From NCBI GenBank assembly GCA_002320035.1, contig DCJL01000017.1:37479-101478 (forward strand): DNA of 64,000 bases. Reading direction: 5' to 3'. Position 1 is the stretch's first letter, and the number at the start of each line of letters is the position of its first letter. Below the pieces are notes generated by a model. The model made no database searches. It saw only the letters and a program-made list of their open reading frames with translations, and was not told where the DNA came from. Positions 8,181 through 16,533 of the stretch are shown here, piece by piece. This DNA is from Clostridiales bacterium UBA1701. Its GTDB lineage: Bacteria > Bacillota > Clostridia > Oscillospirales > Oscillospiraceae. A program made the position numbers and the translations under genes.

Positions 8181-8528
8181 ATGGACGAGAAGAAAATTGC
8201 CCGTGCGGAGCACAAATACGCCCGTATTTCTCCCCGCAAGGTTGAAATCATCTGCAATATGATCCGCGGCAAGAAGGCAAACGTGGCCCTGGCTCTTATG
8301 GAGAACACGCCCAAGGCCGGCTGCGAGCTGATGATCAAGGTGCTCAAGAGCGCCATGGCCAACGCCGAGAACAATTTTGAAATGGATCCTGAGAAGCTCT
8401 TCGTCTGCGAGACTTTCGCAACCGGCGGCCCCATCCTCAAGAGGGGGATGCCCAGAGCCCAGGGCCGTATGTACCGTATCAACAAGCGCACCAGCCACAT
8501 TATGATTGCCGTGGCTGAGAGAGAATAA
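8181..8528 (+). CDS. rplV: 50S ribosomal protein L22
   Basis: 115 residues with ARISPRKVEIICNMIRGKK and the extended beta-hairpin region ending in the conserved PRAQGRMYRINKRTSHIMI, which reaches into the exit tunnel and is the site of macrolide-resistance changes in other bacteria. Start preceded by AAGGAGGAG. Confidence 0.98.
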   Translation: MDEKKIARAEHKYARISPRKVEIICNMIRGKKANVALALMENTPKAGCELMIKVLKSAMANAENNFEMDPEKLFVCETFATGGPILKRGMPRAQGRMYRINKRTSHIMIAVAERE

Positions 8529-8545
8529 GGGAAGGAGGCAGAATT

Positions 8546-9430
8546 ATGGGACAGAAAGTGAATCCGCATGGCCTGCGCGTCGGCGTTATCAAAGACTGGG
8601 ACTCCAGATGGTACGCCAGGGAAGACAAGGTCGGCGATCTGATCGTTGAAGATTACAAAATACGCGAGTACCTGAAAAAGACCCTCTATTCCGCCGGTGT
8701 TCCCACCATTGAGATAGAGCGCGATTCCGCCAAGGTCCGCATCTACATCCACTGCTCCAGACCCGGTGTTGTCATCGGCAAGGGCGGCCAGGAGATAGAG
8801 CGCCTTCGCAAAGAGGTAGAGAAGCTCATCGGCAAGCCCGTGGCTCTCTCCATCGTCGAGGTTCGCACCCCCGACACCAACGCCCAGCTGGTTGCCGAGA
8901 ACATTGCCCAGCAGCTGGAGAAACGTATCGGCTTCCGCCGCGCCATGAAAAACGCTATGGGCCGTGCCATGAGAATGGGCGCCCGGGGTATCAAGGTCAA
9001 GTGCGGCGGACGTCTTGGCGGCGCTGAGATCGCAAGATCCGAGTGCTACCACGAGGGCACGATCCCCCTGCAGACCATCCGCGCTGACATTGACTACGGC
9101 TTTGCCGAGGCGAACACCACCTACGGCCGTATTGGCGTCAAGGTGTGGATTTACAAGGGCGAGGTCCTCTCTCAGACCCTGCGCACCACCCCCCGCACAA
9201 TGGATCTCTCCAAGCCCGCCGGTGAACGCCGCCGCAGAGATGACCGCCGCCAGGGCGACCGCCGTCAGGGCGACCGCCGTCAGGGCGGCTACAACCGTGA
9301 CAACCGCGGCCAGAGCGGCTACGGCAGCAGACCCGCAGGCCAGGGCGGCTATGGCAGCAGACCCGCAGGCCAGGGCTTCAACCGTGGACCCCGTCCCGCC
9401 GCTCCCGCAAAGGAAGGAGGCAACAACTAA
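8546..9430 (+). CDS. rpsC: 30S ribosomal protein S3 with long Arg/Gly-rich C-terminal tail
   Basis: The first ~218 residues are a normal S3: GQKVNPHGLRVGVIKDWDSRWY, a KH domain with VVIGKGGQEIERLR, and the C-terminal domain with GRLGGAEIARSE. S3 lines the mRNA entry channel. The protein continues for ~75 further residues made of tandem DRRQG units, then SGYGSRPAGQG units, ending in PAAPAKEGGNN. The tail is low-complexity, basic and glycine-rich and would be disordered and RNA-binding. The reading frame is intact and the stop overlaps rplP by 1 nt, so the tail is not a frameshift artefact. Confidence 0.97.
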   Translation: MGQKVNPHGLRVGVIKDWDSRWYAREDKVGDLIVEDYKIREYLKKTLYSAGVPTIEIERDSAKVRIYIHCSRPGVVIGKGGQEIERLRKEVEKLIGKPVALSIVEVRTPDTNAQLVAENIAQQLEKRIGFRRAMKNAMGRAMRMGARGIKVKCGGRLGGAEIARSECYHEGTIPLQTIRADIDYGFAEANTTYGRIGVKVWIYKGEVLSQTLRTTPRTMDLSKPAGERRRRDDRRQGDRRQGDRRQGGYNRDNRGQSGYGSRPAGQGGYGSRPAGQGFNRGPRPAAPAKEGGNN

Positions 9431-9861
9431 TGTTAATGCCCAAAAGAGTGAAGTACCGCAGAGTACAGCGCGGCCGCATGAAGGGGAAAGCCACCCGCGG
9501 CAACGTTGTGACCTACGGTGAGTTCGGTCTGGCTGCCCAGGAGCCCGGCTGGATTACCTCCAACCAGATCGAGGCGGCCCGTATCGCCATGACCCGCTAC
9601 ACCAAGCGCGGCGGTCAGGTATGGATAAAGATTTTTCCCGACAAGCCCGTTACTACCAAGCCTGCTGAAACCCGTATGGGTTCCGGTAAAGGCTCTCCCG
9701 AGTATTGGGTTGCTGTCGTAAAGCCCGGCAGAGTGATGTTTGAGATCGCCGGCGTTTCTGAGGAAGTCGCCCGCGAGGCTCTCCGCCTTGCCAGCCACAA
9801 ACTGCCCATCAAGACCAAGATCGTCACGAAGGGCACCGAGTCTGAGAACGGTGGTGAATAA
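9430..9861 (+). CDS. rplP: 50S ribosomal protein L16
   Basis: 143 residues starting MLMPKRVKYRRVQRGRMKGKA and containing GNVVTYGEFGLAAQEPGWIT and the RMGSGKGSPEYWVAVVKPG loop near the A-site tRNA. The start overlaps the rpsC stop (TAATG). The sequence MLMPK is typical of Firmicutes L16, so this ATG rather than the inner one is used. Confidence 0.98.
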   Translation: MLMPKRVKYRRVQRGRMKGKATRGNVVTYGEFGLAAQEPGWITSNQIEAARIAMTRYTKRGGQVWIKIFPDKPVTTKPAETRMGSGKGSPEYWVAVVKPGRVMFEIAGVSEEVAREALRLASHKLPIKTKIVTKGTESENGGE

Positions 9862-9862
9862 G

Positions 9863-10051
9863 ATGAAGGCAAACGAAATACGCTCCATGTCCGTCGGCGA
9901 GCTGGAAGGCAAGCTCGTTGATCTGAAGAAGGATCTGTTCATGCTCCGTATGCAGCATGCCACCAATCATCTTGACAACCCCACCAAGATCTCTGCCGTG
10001 CGCCGTGACATTGCTCGCGTTAAGACCATACTGCGCGAGAAGCAGAACTGA
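9863..10051 (+). CDS. rpmC: 50S ribosomal protein L29
   Basis: 62 residues, MKANEIRSMSVGELEGKL, with LKKDLFMLRMQHATNHLDNPTKI, the two-helix L29 fold next to L23 at the tunnel exit. The longer upstream in-frame ORF overlaps rplP in another frame and is not used. The start is 1 nt after the rplP stop. Confidence 0.97.
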   Translation: MKANEIRSMSVGELEGKLVDLKKDLFMLRMQHATNHLDNPTKISAVRRDIARVKTILREKQN

Positions 10052-10065
10052 GGAGGTAAGGAATA

Positions 10066-10329
10066 ATGAACGAAGAAAGAACTACTTCCCGTAAGACCCG
10101 CGTAGGCAAGGTCGTTTCCGACAAGATGGACAAGACCGTGGTCGTCATCGTTGAGGACCGGGTTGCCCACAAGACTTATAAGAAGATCATCGGCAGAACC
10201 TATCGTCTCAAGGCCCACGACGAGAACAACGAGTGCGGCGTCGGCGATATCGTTCGTGTGATGGAGACCCGCCCTCTGTCCAAGGACAAGAGATGGCGCG
10301 TGGTCGAAATTGTAGAGAAGGCTAAGTAA
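10066..10329 (+). CDS. rpsQ: 30S ribosomal protein S17
   Basis: 87 residues with the OB-fold S17 pattern RKTRVGKVVSDKMDKTVVV and the signature region GDIVRVMETRPLSKDKRW. Primary 16S-binding protein. GAGGAGGTAAGGA precedes the ATG. Confidence 0.98.
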   Translation: MNEERTTSRKTRVGKVVSDKMDKTVVVIVEDRVAHKTYKKIIGRTYRLKAHDENNECGVGDIVRVMETRPLSKDKRWRVVEIVEKAK

Positions 10330-10341
10330 GGAGGCGCCGTA

Positions 10342-10713
10342 ATGATACAGCAGGAATCTTATCTGAAGGTCGCCGACAATACCGGCGCCAAGGAACTCAA
10401 ATGCATCCGCGTGCTTGGCGGTTCCAAGCGCAGGTATGCAAGCATTGGTGACGTAATCGTTTGCTCCGTCCGCAAGGCGGCTCCCGGCGGTTCTGTGAAG
10501 AAGGGCGATGTTGTCAAGGCAGTCATCGTCCGTACCGTCAAGCCTGTCCGCCGTGCCGACGGCACCTACGTCCGTTTCGACGAGAACGCTGCCGTTCTTA
10601 TCAACACCGGCGATAAGAACCCCCGCGGCACTCGTATCTTTGGACCCGTCGCCCGTGAGCTGCGTGACAAGGAATATATGAAGATCCTGTCCCTGGCTCC
10701 CGAAGTGATTTAA
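10342..10713 (+). CDS. rplN: 50S ribosomal protein L14
   Basis: 123 residues starting MIQQESYLKVADNTGAKEL, with GDVIVCSVRKAAPGG and RFDENAAVLI, ending ILSLAPEVI. Forms an inter-subunit bridge with 16S helix 14. AAGGAGGCG ribosome binding site. Confidence 0.98.
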   Translation: MIQQESYLKVADNTGAKELKCIRVLGGSKRRYASIGDVIVCSVRKAAPGGSVKKGDVVKAVIVRTVKPVRRADGTYVRFDENAAVLINTGDKNPRGTRIFGPVARELRDKEYMKILSLAPEVI

Positions 10714-10728
10714 TGGAGGGCACAGAGA

Positions 10729-11034
10729 ATGAACATTAAGAAAGACGATAAAGTCGTTGTTCTGTCCGGCAAGGACAAGGGCAAGCAGGGCAAAGTCATG
10801 ATCGCCGACCCCAAGGCAATGAAGGTTGTTGTCGAGGGCGTCAACGTTGCCACCAAACACCAGAAGGCCCAGAAGCAGGGGCAGGAGGGCGGCATCATCA
10901 AGGTCGAGACGCCCATCTACGCCAGCAAGGTTCAGCTTGTTTGCCCCAAGTGCGGCAAGGGTACCCGTGTTGCCCACAAGATCACCGACGGCAAAAAGGT
11001 CCGCGTCTGCAAAAAATGCGGCGCAGAAATCTGA
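10729..11034 (+). CDS. rplX: 50S ribosomal protein L24
   Basis: 101 residues with a KOW motif (KKDDKVVVLSGKDKGKQGKV, 4-23) that initiates 50S assembly. Unlike many L24 proteins it keeps a C-terminal zinc ribbon: two CxxC pairs at about residues 72/75 and 94/97 (CPKCG and CKKCG). The zinc form is a family variant rather than damage. Confidence 0.97.
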   Translation: MNIKKDDKVVVLSGKDKGKQGKVMIADPKAMKVVVEGVNVATKHQKAQKQGQEGGIIKVETPIYASKVQLVCPKCGKGTRVAHKITDGKKVRVCKKCGAEI

Positions 11035-11052
11035 GAAAGGAGATAACTGACT

Positions 11053-11592
11053 ATGACAAGAATGAAGAAAAAGTATCTTGAGGAAGTTGCTCCTGCTCTG
11101 ATGGAGAAATTCCAGTACAAATCCACCATGCAGATCCCCAAGCTCGACAAGATCGTTGTCTCCGTCGGTTGCGGCGACTGCAAGGATAACGCCAAGGCGC
11201 TCGACGCCGTCATCAAGGACATTTCCGCCATCACCGGCCAGCACGCCGTTGCCACCGTGGCCAAGAAGTCCGTTGCCAACTTCAAGCTCCGCGAGGGCAT
11301 GAAGGTTGGCGTCAAGGTCACGCTCCGCCAGGACCGCATGTGGGAGTTCCTGGATCGTCTGTTCAACGTGGCTCTGCCCCGTGTCCGCGACTTCCGCGGC
11401 ATCTCCGCAGATGCCTTTGACGGCCGCGGCAATTACAGCCTGGGCCTGAAGGAGCAGATCATCTTCCCCGAAATCGAGTACGATAAGATCGAAAAGCTGC
11501 GCGGTATGAACATCGCAATCACTACCACCGCTCAGACTGACGAAGAGGCCCGGGAGCTGCTGAAGCTCATGGGTGCCCCCTTCGTGGGTTAA
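11053..11592 (+). CDS. rplE: 50S ribosomal protein L5
   Basis: 179 residues with MQIPKLDKIVVSVGCG, KKSVANFKLREGMKVGVKVTLR and the RDFRGISADAFDGRGNYSLGLKEQ segment. Binds 5S rRNA and contacts P-site tRNA. AAAGGAGATAA precedes the start. Confidence 0.98.
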   Translation: MTRMKKKYLEEVAPALMEKFQYKSTMQIPKLDKIVVSVGCGDCKDNAKALDAVIKDISAITGQHAVATVAKKSVANFKLREGMKVGVKVTLRQDRMWEFLDRLFNVALPRVRDFRGISADAFDGRGNYSLGLKEQIIFPEIEYDKIEKLRGMNIAITTTAQTDEEARELLKLMGAPFVG

Positions 11593-11606
11593 GGAGGAGT
11601 TAAACT

Positions 11607-11792
11607 ATGGCAAAGAAATCCATGATTCTCAAGCAGCAGGCTCCTGCGAAGTTCTCCACCCGCAAGTATAATCGCTGCAAGATCTGCGGCCGCCCCCACG
11701 CCTACCTGCGCAATTACGGCATCTGCCGTATCTGCTTCCGTGAGCTGGCTTATAAGGGCCAGATCCCCGGCGTCAGGAAAGCCAGCTTCTGA
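11607..11792 (+). CDS. rpsZ: 30S ribosomal protein S14, zinc-binding type
   Basis: The 61-residue short, zinc-containing S14 with two CxxC pairs, C24/C27 and C40/C43 (CKIC, CRIC), and C-terminal GQIPGVRKASF. This paralogue is the main S14 of most Firmicutes. The gene is followed by an unusual 282-nt structured gap before rpsH. Confidence 0.98.
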   Translation: MAKKSMILKQQAPAKFSTRKYNRCKICGRPHAYLRNYGICRICFRELAYKGQIPGVRKASF

Positions 11793-12060
11793 GCAGCAGA
11801 ATGATCCTGCCAGGCCATGTCGCAGCCTGAACGGCACGGCATCGACCGGCAGAGTTGTTCTTCCCTCCGGATTCCAGCCCGTTTTGCCGGGCTGTGAGTT
11901 CGCAGGGAGAGTAAAGCGTCAAGCTTTGTAGGCGGGAGCCGATCCCTCCCGTCTGCAAATAAAGGCCGAAAGGCCGCATAGGATGGCGAAAGGCCATGGC
12001 CAATCATGTATTGGCATGGAACCTCGCCGCCGGAACCGCAAAAGCGGTAACTCTAAAACA
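11793..12060 (+). promoter_or_regulatory. Large structured intergenic RNA between S14 and S8 genes
   Basis: No ORF with coding character lies here. Four strong hairpins are visible: CAGCCCG/CGGGCTG (11875-11894); a 14-bp stem 11925-11938 with 11946-11959 around a 7-nt loop; GGCC-GAAA-GGCC (11964-11975); and CCATGGCCAAT/ATTGGCATGG with a bulged G (about 11994-12019). A typical AACAGGAGGATA ribosome binding site for rpsH follows. The density of helices with GNRA loops argues for a folded regulatory RNA. Confidence 0.6.
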
Positions 12061-12074
12061 GGAGGATAAAAACT

Positions 12075-12473
12075 ATGCAGATCACCGACCCCATTGCAGA
12101 CATGCTGACCCGTATCCGCAACGCCGGTACCGCCAAGCATGAGACCGTCGACGTCCCCGCGTCCAAGATGAAGAAGGCCATCGCCGAGATTCTTCTCAAC
12201 GAGGGCTACATCAAGAACTTCCAGGTTATTGACGACGGCACCCAGGGCATCATCCGCATCACCCTCAAGTATCTCCCCGGCAAGGAAAAAGCTATTCAGG
12301 GCCTTCGCCGCGTCAGCAAGCCCGGCCTTCGCGTTTATGCCGGCTCTGACGAACTGCCCCGCGTCCTCAAGGGACTGGGAATAGCCATCATTTCCACATC
12401 CAAGGGCGTCATGACCGACAAGCAGGCCCGCAAAGAGCATGTTGGCGGCGAAGTCCTTGCGTTCGTATGGTAA
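12075..12473 (+). CDS. rpsH: 30S ribosomal protein S8
   Basis: 132 residues, MQITDPIADMLTRIRNAG, with the C-terminal signature IAIISTSKGVMTDKQARKEHVGGEVLAFVW. Primary 16S central-domain binder and, in Escherichia coli, the translational repressor of the spc operon. Its position directly after the long folded spacer is suggestive of a regulatory target there. Confidence 0.98.
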   Translation: MQITDPIADMLTRIRNAGTAKHETVDVPASKMKKAIAEILLNEGYIKNFQVIDDGTQGIIRITLKYLPGKEKAIQGLRRVSKPGLRVYAGSDELPRVLKGLGIAIISTSKGVMTDKQARKEHVGGEVLAFVW

Positions 12474-12487
12474 GGAGGCTATAAAGA

Positions 12488-13030
12488 ATGTCTAGAATAG
12501 GAAGAGCTCCCATAACTGTCCCCGCCGGCGTTGAAGTCAGCGTCAACGAGCGTAACCATATCACCGTCAAGGGTCCCAAGGGTACTCTGGAGCGTGACCT
12601 GGTGCCTCAGATGAAGGTCAATGTTGAAGCGGGCGTAATCCATGTCACCCGTCCCGACGATACCAAGCAGAACCGTTCACTCCACGGCCTGACCAGAACC
12701 CTGGTCGACAACATGGTCGTCGGTGTGACGCAGGGCTTTGAGAAGAAGCTGGAGATCAACGGCGTTGGTTACCGCGCTTCCAAGGAAGGCAAGAACCTCG
12801 TTATGAACCTGGGCTTCTCTCATCAGATCATTGTCCCCGAGACCGAGGACATCCAGATCGAGGTTACCGATGCCAACCACATTGTGATCAAGGGTATCGA
12901 CAAGCAGAAGGTCGGCCAGTTTGCGGCTGAAGTTCGTGGTAAGAGACCTCCCGAGCCTTACAAGGGCAAGGGCATCAAGTATGACTACGAAGTTGTTCGC
13001 CGTAAAGAAGGCAAGACCGGCGCTAAGTAA
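12488..13030 (+). CDS. rplF: 50S ribosomal protein L6
   Basis: 180 residues starting MSRIGRAPITVPAGVEV, two alpha/beta repeats, and the C-terminal signature PEPYKGKGIKYDYEVVRRKEGKTGAK. Located near the factor-binding site on the 50S. AAGGAGGCT upstream. Confidence 0.98.
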   Translation: MSRIGRAPITVPAGVEVSVNERNHITVKGPKGTLERDLVPQMKVNVEAGVIHVTRPDDTKQNRSLHGLTRTLVDNMVVGVTQGFEKKLEINGVGYRASKEGKNLVMNLGFSHQIIVPETEDIQIEVTDANHIVIKGIDKQKVGQFAAEVRGKRPPEPYKGKGIKYDYEVVRRKEGKTGAK

Positions 13031-13046
13031 AGGGAGGTGTGCCTGA

Positions 13047-13406
13047 ATGATTAAAAGACCTGATACCAGAGGACAGCGCATCAAGCGCCATAGCAGGGTG
13101 CGCAGCAAGATCTCCGGCACAGCCGAGAGACCCCGTCTGTCCGTTTTCCGCAGTGAAAGCAACATCTACGCCCAGATAATCGATGATGCGGCCGGCGTTA
13201 CGCTCGCTTCCGCCTCCACCGTTGAAAAGGCGTTTGAAGGCAACGGCAGCAACTGCGAAGCTGCCAAGAAGATCGGTGCCGTCATTGCGGAGCGCGCTCT
13301 GCAGAAGGGCATCGAGGAAGTCGTGTTTGACCGTGGCGGATACATCTATCACGGCCGTGTCAAGGCTTTGGCAGAGGGCGCCCGCGAGGGCGGCCTGAAG
13401 TTCTAA
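13047..13406 (+). CDS. rplR: 50S ribosomal protein L18
   Basis: 119 residues with KRHSRVRSKISGTAERPRLSVFRS and the C-terminal FDRGGYIYHGRVKALAEGAREGGLKF. Binds 5S rRNA together with L5 and L25. GGGAGGTG ribosome binding site. Confidence 0.98.
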   Translation: MIKRPDTRGQRIKRHSRVRSKISGTAERPRLSVFRSESNIYAQIIDDAAGVTLASASTVEKAFEGNGSNCEAAKKIGAVIAERALQKGIEEVVFDRGGYIYHGRVKALAEGAREGGLKF

Positions 13407-13423
13407 GGAAGGGGAGAAACGAT

Positions 13424-13948
13424 ATGGCTTATAATAATGACCGGAGAGACCGCCGCAGAGACGAGGCGCCCTCCGAATTCATCGAGAAGGTAGTTTCCCT
13501 CAACCGCGTCAGCAAGACCGTAAAGGGCGGCCGCGTGGCCAAGTTTGCGGCGCTCTGCGTAGTGGGCGACGGCAAGGGCCGCGTCGGCTTCGGTATGGGC
13601 AAGGCCAACGAAGTCTCCGAGGCGATCCGCAAGGGTCTTGAAGACGCCAAGAAGAACATCTGCACCGTCACCCTCAGCGGCACCACCATTCCCCACGAGG
13701 TGATCGGCGCATTTGGCGCCGGCCGCGTTCTTCTCAAGCCCGCCCCCGATGGCACCGGCGTGATTGCCGGCGGCGCTGTCCGCGCGGTGGTTGAGGCGGC
13801 CGGTATAAAGAACATCCGTACCAAGTGCATGCGCACCAACAATCCTGCCAATGTTGTCGCCGCCACCATGGAGGGCCTCAAGTCTCTGCGCGACGCCGCT
13901 CAGGTGGCCGCCGTCAGAGGCAAGACTCCTGAAGAAGTTCAGGGTTAA
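13424..13948 (+). CDS. rpsE: 30S ribosomal protein S5
   Basis: 174 residues. The dsRNA-binding fold is seen in FIEKVVSLNRVSKTVKGGR, and GKANEVSEAIRKGLEDAKKN and PAPDGTGVIAGGAVRAVVEAAG are canonical S5 segments. Contributes to decoding accuracy at the mRNA entry. The short charged N-terminus (NNDRRDRRRDEAP) is slightly longer than usual. Confidence 0.98.
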   Translation: MAYNNDRRDRRRDEAPSEFIEKVVSLNRVSKTVKGGRVAKFAALCVVGDGKGRVGFGMGKANEVSEAIRKGLEDAKKNICTVTLSGTTIPHEVIGAFGAGRVLLKPAPDGTGVIAGGAVRAVVEAAGIKNIRTKCMRTNNPANVVAATMEGLKSLRDAAQVAAVRGKTPEEVQG

Positions 13949-13960
13949 GGAGGGCGAAAA

Positions 13961-14140
13961 ATGGCAAATCTTAAGATCAAGCTCGTCAAGAGCCTCAACG
14001 GCAGACTGGACAATCATGTTGCCACTGCCAAGTCCCTCGGCCTGCACAAGATCGGCAACGAGACCGTACAGCCCGACAATCCACAGACCCGCGGCAAGAT
14101 AGCCAAGATCGGCTACCTGCTTAAGGTAACAGAAGAATAA
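13961..14140 (+). CDS. rpmD: 50S ribosomal protein L30
   Basis: 59-residue protein starting MANLKIKLVKSLNGRLDNHV, with a typical L30 body KSLGLHKIGNETVQPDNPQTRGKI. The start has AAGGAGGGCGAAAA upstream. It sits 12 nt after rpsE in the conserved S5-L30-L15 order. Its small size means it is easy to miss. Confidence 0.97.
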   Translation: MANLKIKLVKSLNGRLDNHVATAKSLGLHKIGNETVQPDNPQTRGKIAKIGYLLKVTEE

Positions 14141-14153
14141 GGAGGGCAAGAGA

Positions 14154-14594
14154 ATGTATATTCACGAACTTTCTCCCGTCGCCGGCTCCACCCATGTTGA
14201 CAAGCGCAAGGGCAGAGGTCACGCCACCGGTAACGGCAAGACCGCAGGCCGCGGCCACAAGGGCCAGAAGGCCCGCAGCGGCGGCGGCACCCGCGTCGGC
14301 TTTGAGGGCGGCCAGATGCCTCTGGCCCGCCGTGTACCCAAGAGAGGCTTCAACAATATCTTTGCCAAGCCTCTGGAGGCGGTCAACGTCACTGTTCTCA
14401 ACAAGTTCGAGGACGGCGCCGTTGTGGACGCCCAGGCTCTTCTGGACGCAGGCATCCTCTCCAAGTGCAGGTATGGCGTAAAGTTCCTTGGCAACGGCGA
14501 AGTTTCCAGGAAGCTTACTGTTAAAGCTGCTGCTTTCTCCGAAACCGCGAAAGAGAAAATCGAGGCGGCCGGCGGAAAGGCAGAGGTGGTCTAA
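14154..14594 (+). CDS. rplO: 50S ribosomal protein L15
   Basis: 146 residues with the glycine-rich N-terminal extension GRGHATGNGKTAGRGHKGQKARSGGG and the conserved FEGGQMPLARRVPKRGF. The stop TAA is immediately followed by the secY GTG, so the two are translationally coupled. Confidence 0.98.
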   Translation: MYIHELSPVAGSTHVDKRKGRGHATGNGKTAGRGHKGQKARSGGGTRVGFEGGQMPLARRVPKRGFNNIFAKPLEAVNVTVLNKFEDGAVVDAQALLDAGILSKCRYGVKFLGNGEVSRKLTVKAAAFSETAKEKIEAAGGKAEVV

Positions 14595-15884
14595 GTGCTT
14601 CAAACTCTGCGTAACGCGTGGAGAATTGAGGAGATCCGCAGGAAGATACTCTTCACTCTGCTCATAGTCCTGCTTTACCGTCTCGGCAACGCCATCCCCG
14701 TCCCTTATGTGAATGTGGCTGCCCTGCAGTACTACTTCACGCAGCTGGAGAACACCGTTCTCGGCCTTTACAACGTAATGTCCGGCGGCGCCTTCTCCAC
14801 GGCGACGATTTTCGCCCTGTCCATCCAGCCCTACATTAATGCTTCCATTATCATCCAGCTCCTTTGCATCGCGATCCCCGCTTTGGAGCGGCTGCAGAAG
14901 GAAGAGGGCGAGGAGGGCAAGAAGAAGCTCACCGCCATCACCCGCTACGCCACTGTAGGCATCGGTCTTCTCATGGGCTTTGCTTACTACATGCTCATGA
15001 AGAACAACGGCCTGCTGGACGCCGACGCGCAGAACAGCGTCTGGGCTGCAATTGTCATCATTCTGACCTTTACCTCCGGCTCCGCGCTTATTATGTGGCT
15101 TGGCGAGCAGATCACCGAATTCGGCATCGGCAACGGTATTTCCATCATCCTCTTTGCCAGCATCGTGTCCCGTCTGCCGACTACCGTTATCACCAGTATC
15201 AGCAATATCATCTCCGGCAAGCTCCAGTGGTGGGTCGCTGTGCTGATGTTCCTGGGCGCCCTGGCGATCATCGTCCTGATCGTTTTTGTCAGCGACGCCG
15301 AGCGCAGAATCCCGGTCCAGTACGCTAAGCGCGTGGTGGGCCGCAAGATGTACGGCGGCCAGAGCACGCATCTGCCCATGAAGGTGAACATGTCCGGCGT
15401 CATGCCCATAATCTTTGCCCAGTCCATTGCATCCCTGCCTGCCACCATTGCGGCGTTCACCGGAAGCAATCCGGACAGCTGGTTTATGAAGGCCTTTGAC
15501 ACCACATCCATCACCTACGCTGTGATCTACTTCCTGCTGATACTCTTCTTTGCCTATTTCTACTCTACCATCCAGTTCAACCCTGTTGAAGTGGCCAATA
15601 ATCTGAAGAAGAACGGCGGCTACATCCCGGGCTTCCGTCCCGGCAAGCCCACCAGCGAGTTCATCCAGAAGGTGCTTAACAAGATCACCCTCTTCGGCGC
15701 CATCTACCTTGGCATCATCGCTGTTGTGCCGATTCTCGTCGCTCACTTCAGCAAGGCGTCCGCCCTCACCGGCGTGTCCCTTGGCGGCACCTCCATCATA
15801 ATCGTTGTCGGCGTTGCACTTGAGACAGTCCGCGCCCTGGAGGCTCAGATGCTCATGCGCAACTACAAAGGTTTCCTTAATTAA
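14595..15884 (+). CDS. secY: Preprotein translocase channel subunit SecY
   Basis: 429-residue SecY with ten hydrophobic helices: RNAWRIEEIRRKILFTLLIVLLYRLG opening, the plug/TM2 region GGAFSTATIFALSIQPYINASIIIQLL, cytoplasmic loops with GISIILFASIVSRLP and GKPTSEFIQKVLNKITLFGA. Forms the inner-membrane protein-conducting channel with SecE and SecG. It uses a GTG start directly after the rplO stop, with no spacer. Confidence 0.98.
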   Translation: MLQTLRNAWRIEEIRRKILFTLLIVLLYRLGNAIPVPYVNVAALQYYFTQLENTVLGLYNVMSGGAFSTATIFALSIQPYINASIIIQLLCIAIPALERLQKEEGEEGKKKLTAITRYATVGIGLLMGFAYYMLMKNNGLLDADAQNSVWAAIVIILTFTSGSALIMWLGEQITEFGIGNGISIILFASIVSRLPTTVITSISNIISGKLQWWVAVLMFLGALAIIVLIVFVSDAERRIPVQYAKRVVGRKMYGGQSTHLPMKVNMSGVMPIIFAQSIASLPATIAAFTGSNPDSWFMKAFDTTSITYAVIYFLLILFFAYFYSTIQFNPVEVANNLKKNGGYIPGFRPGKPTSEFIQKVLNKITLFGAIYLGIIAVVPILVAHFSKASALTGVSLGGTSIIIVVGVALETVRALEAQMLMRNYKGFLN

Positions 15885-15899
15885 AAAAAGGAGTTGCAT

Positions 15900-16532
15900 A
15901 TGAGGTTAATACTTTTGGGCGCCCCCGGCGCAGGCAAAGGTACTCAGGCAGAAATTTTGAGCAGACTGCTCAATGTTCCGACAATTTCCACTGGCAATAT
16001 CCTGCGGGCGGCTATGAAAAATGGCACGCCCGTGGGACTTAAGGCCAAAGCCTATGTAGATTCCGGCAGGCTGGTTCCCGATGAGGTCATAATCGGCATC
16101 ATCCAGGAACGCCTTGCCCAGCCGGACTGCGAAAACGGTTATATCCTCGACGGCGTTCCCCGGACCATCCCCCAAGCCGAAGCGATGGAGGAGATGGGGG
16201 TCGGTGTTGACTGGGCCCTGTCCATTGAGATAGAGGATTATGTCATAGTGGAGCGTATGGCCGGCCGCAGAACCTGTCACGATTGCGGCCAGAGCTTCCA
16301 TGTCGTCTCCAATCCGCCGAAAAAGGAAGGTGTGTGCGATTACTGCGGTGGCGAACTGAGCATCCGCAGGGACGACGCGCCGGAGACCGTTATGGCCCGC
16401 CTGGAAACTTTCCATAAGGATACCGAGCCCCTCAAGCATTTTTACGAGGCAAGAGGGAAGCTCAAATCTGTGGAAAATCAGCCCAGCATAGAGGCCACTA
16501 CCGCCGTTATCAGAGAAGCGCTGGGAATTTAA
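15900..16532 (+). CDS. adk: Adenylate kinase, zinc-lid type
   Basis: 210 residues. The P-loop GAPGAGKGTQ is at the N-terminus, DGVPRTIPQAEAM is the AMP-binding segment, and the LID carries two CxxC pairs (CHDCG and CDYCG), as in Gram-positive zinc-containing adenylate kinases. Interconverts ATP+AMP and 2 ADP. The ATG at 15900 follows AAAAAGGAG at the proper spacing; a TTG two codons earlier is in frame but less likely. Confidence 0.97.
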   Translation: MRLILLGAPGAGKGTQAEILSRLLNVPTISTGNILRAAMKNGTPVGLKAKAYVDSGRLVPDEVIIGIIQERLAQPDCENGYILDGVPRTIPQAEAMEEMGVGVDWALSIEIEDYVIVERMAGRRTCHDCGQSFHVVSNPPKKEGVCDYCGGELSIRRDDAPETVMARLETFHKDTEPLKHFYEARGKLKSVENQPSIEATTAVIREALGI

Positions 16533-16533
16533 A

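Noticed and set aside
9238..9380. Tandem repeats in rpsC considered as CRISPR or minisatellite
   Set aside because: The repeats are 15-33 nt units in frame, coding for DRRQG and SGYGSRPAGQG, with no spacers.
14121..15899. 592-residue minus-strand ORF opposite rplO/secY, and similar long antisense ORFs (4736-6199, 9967-11244, 8063-9052, 19432-20352)
   Set aside because: They lie exactly opposite highly biased ribosomal protein genes with G/C third positions, have low-complexity composition and no ribosome binding sites. They are codon-bias shadows.
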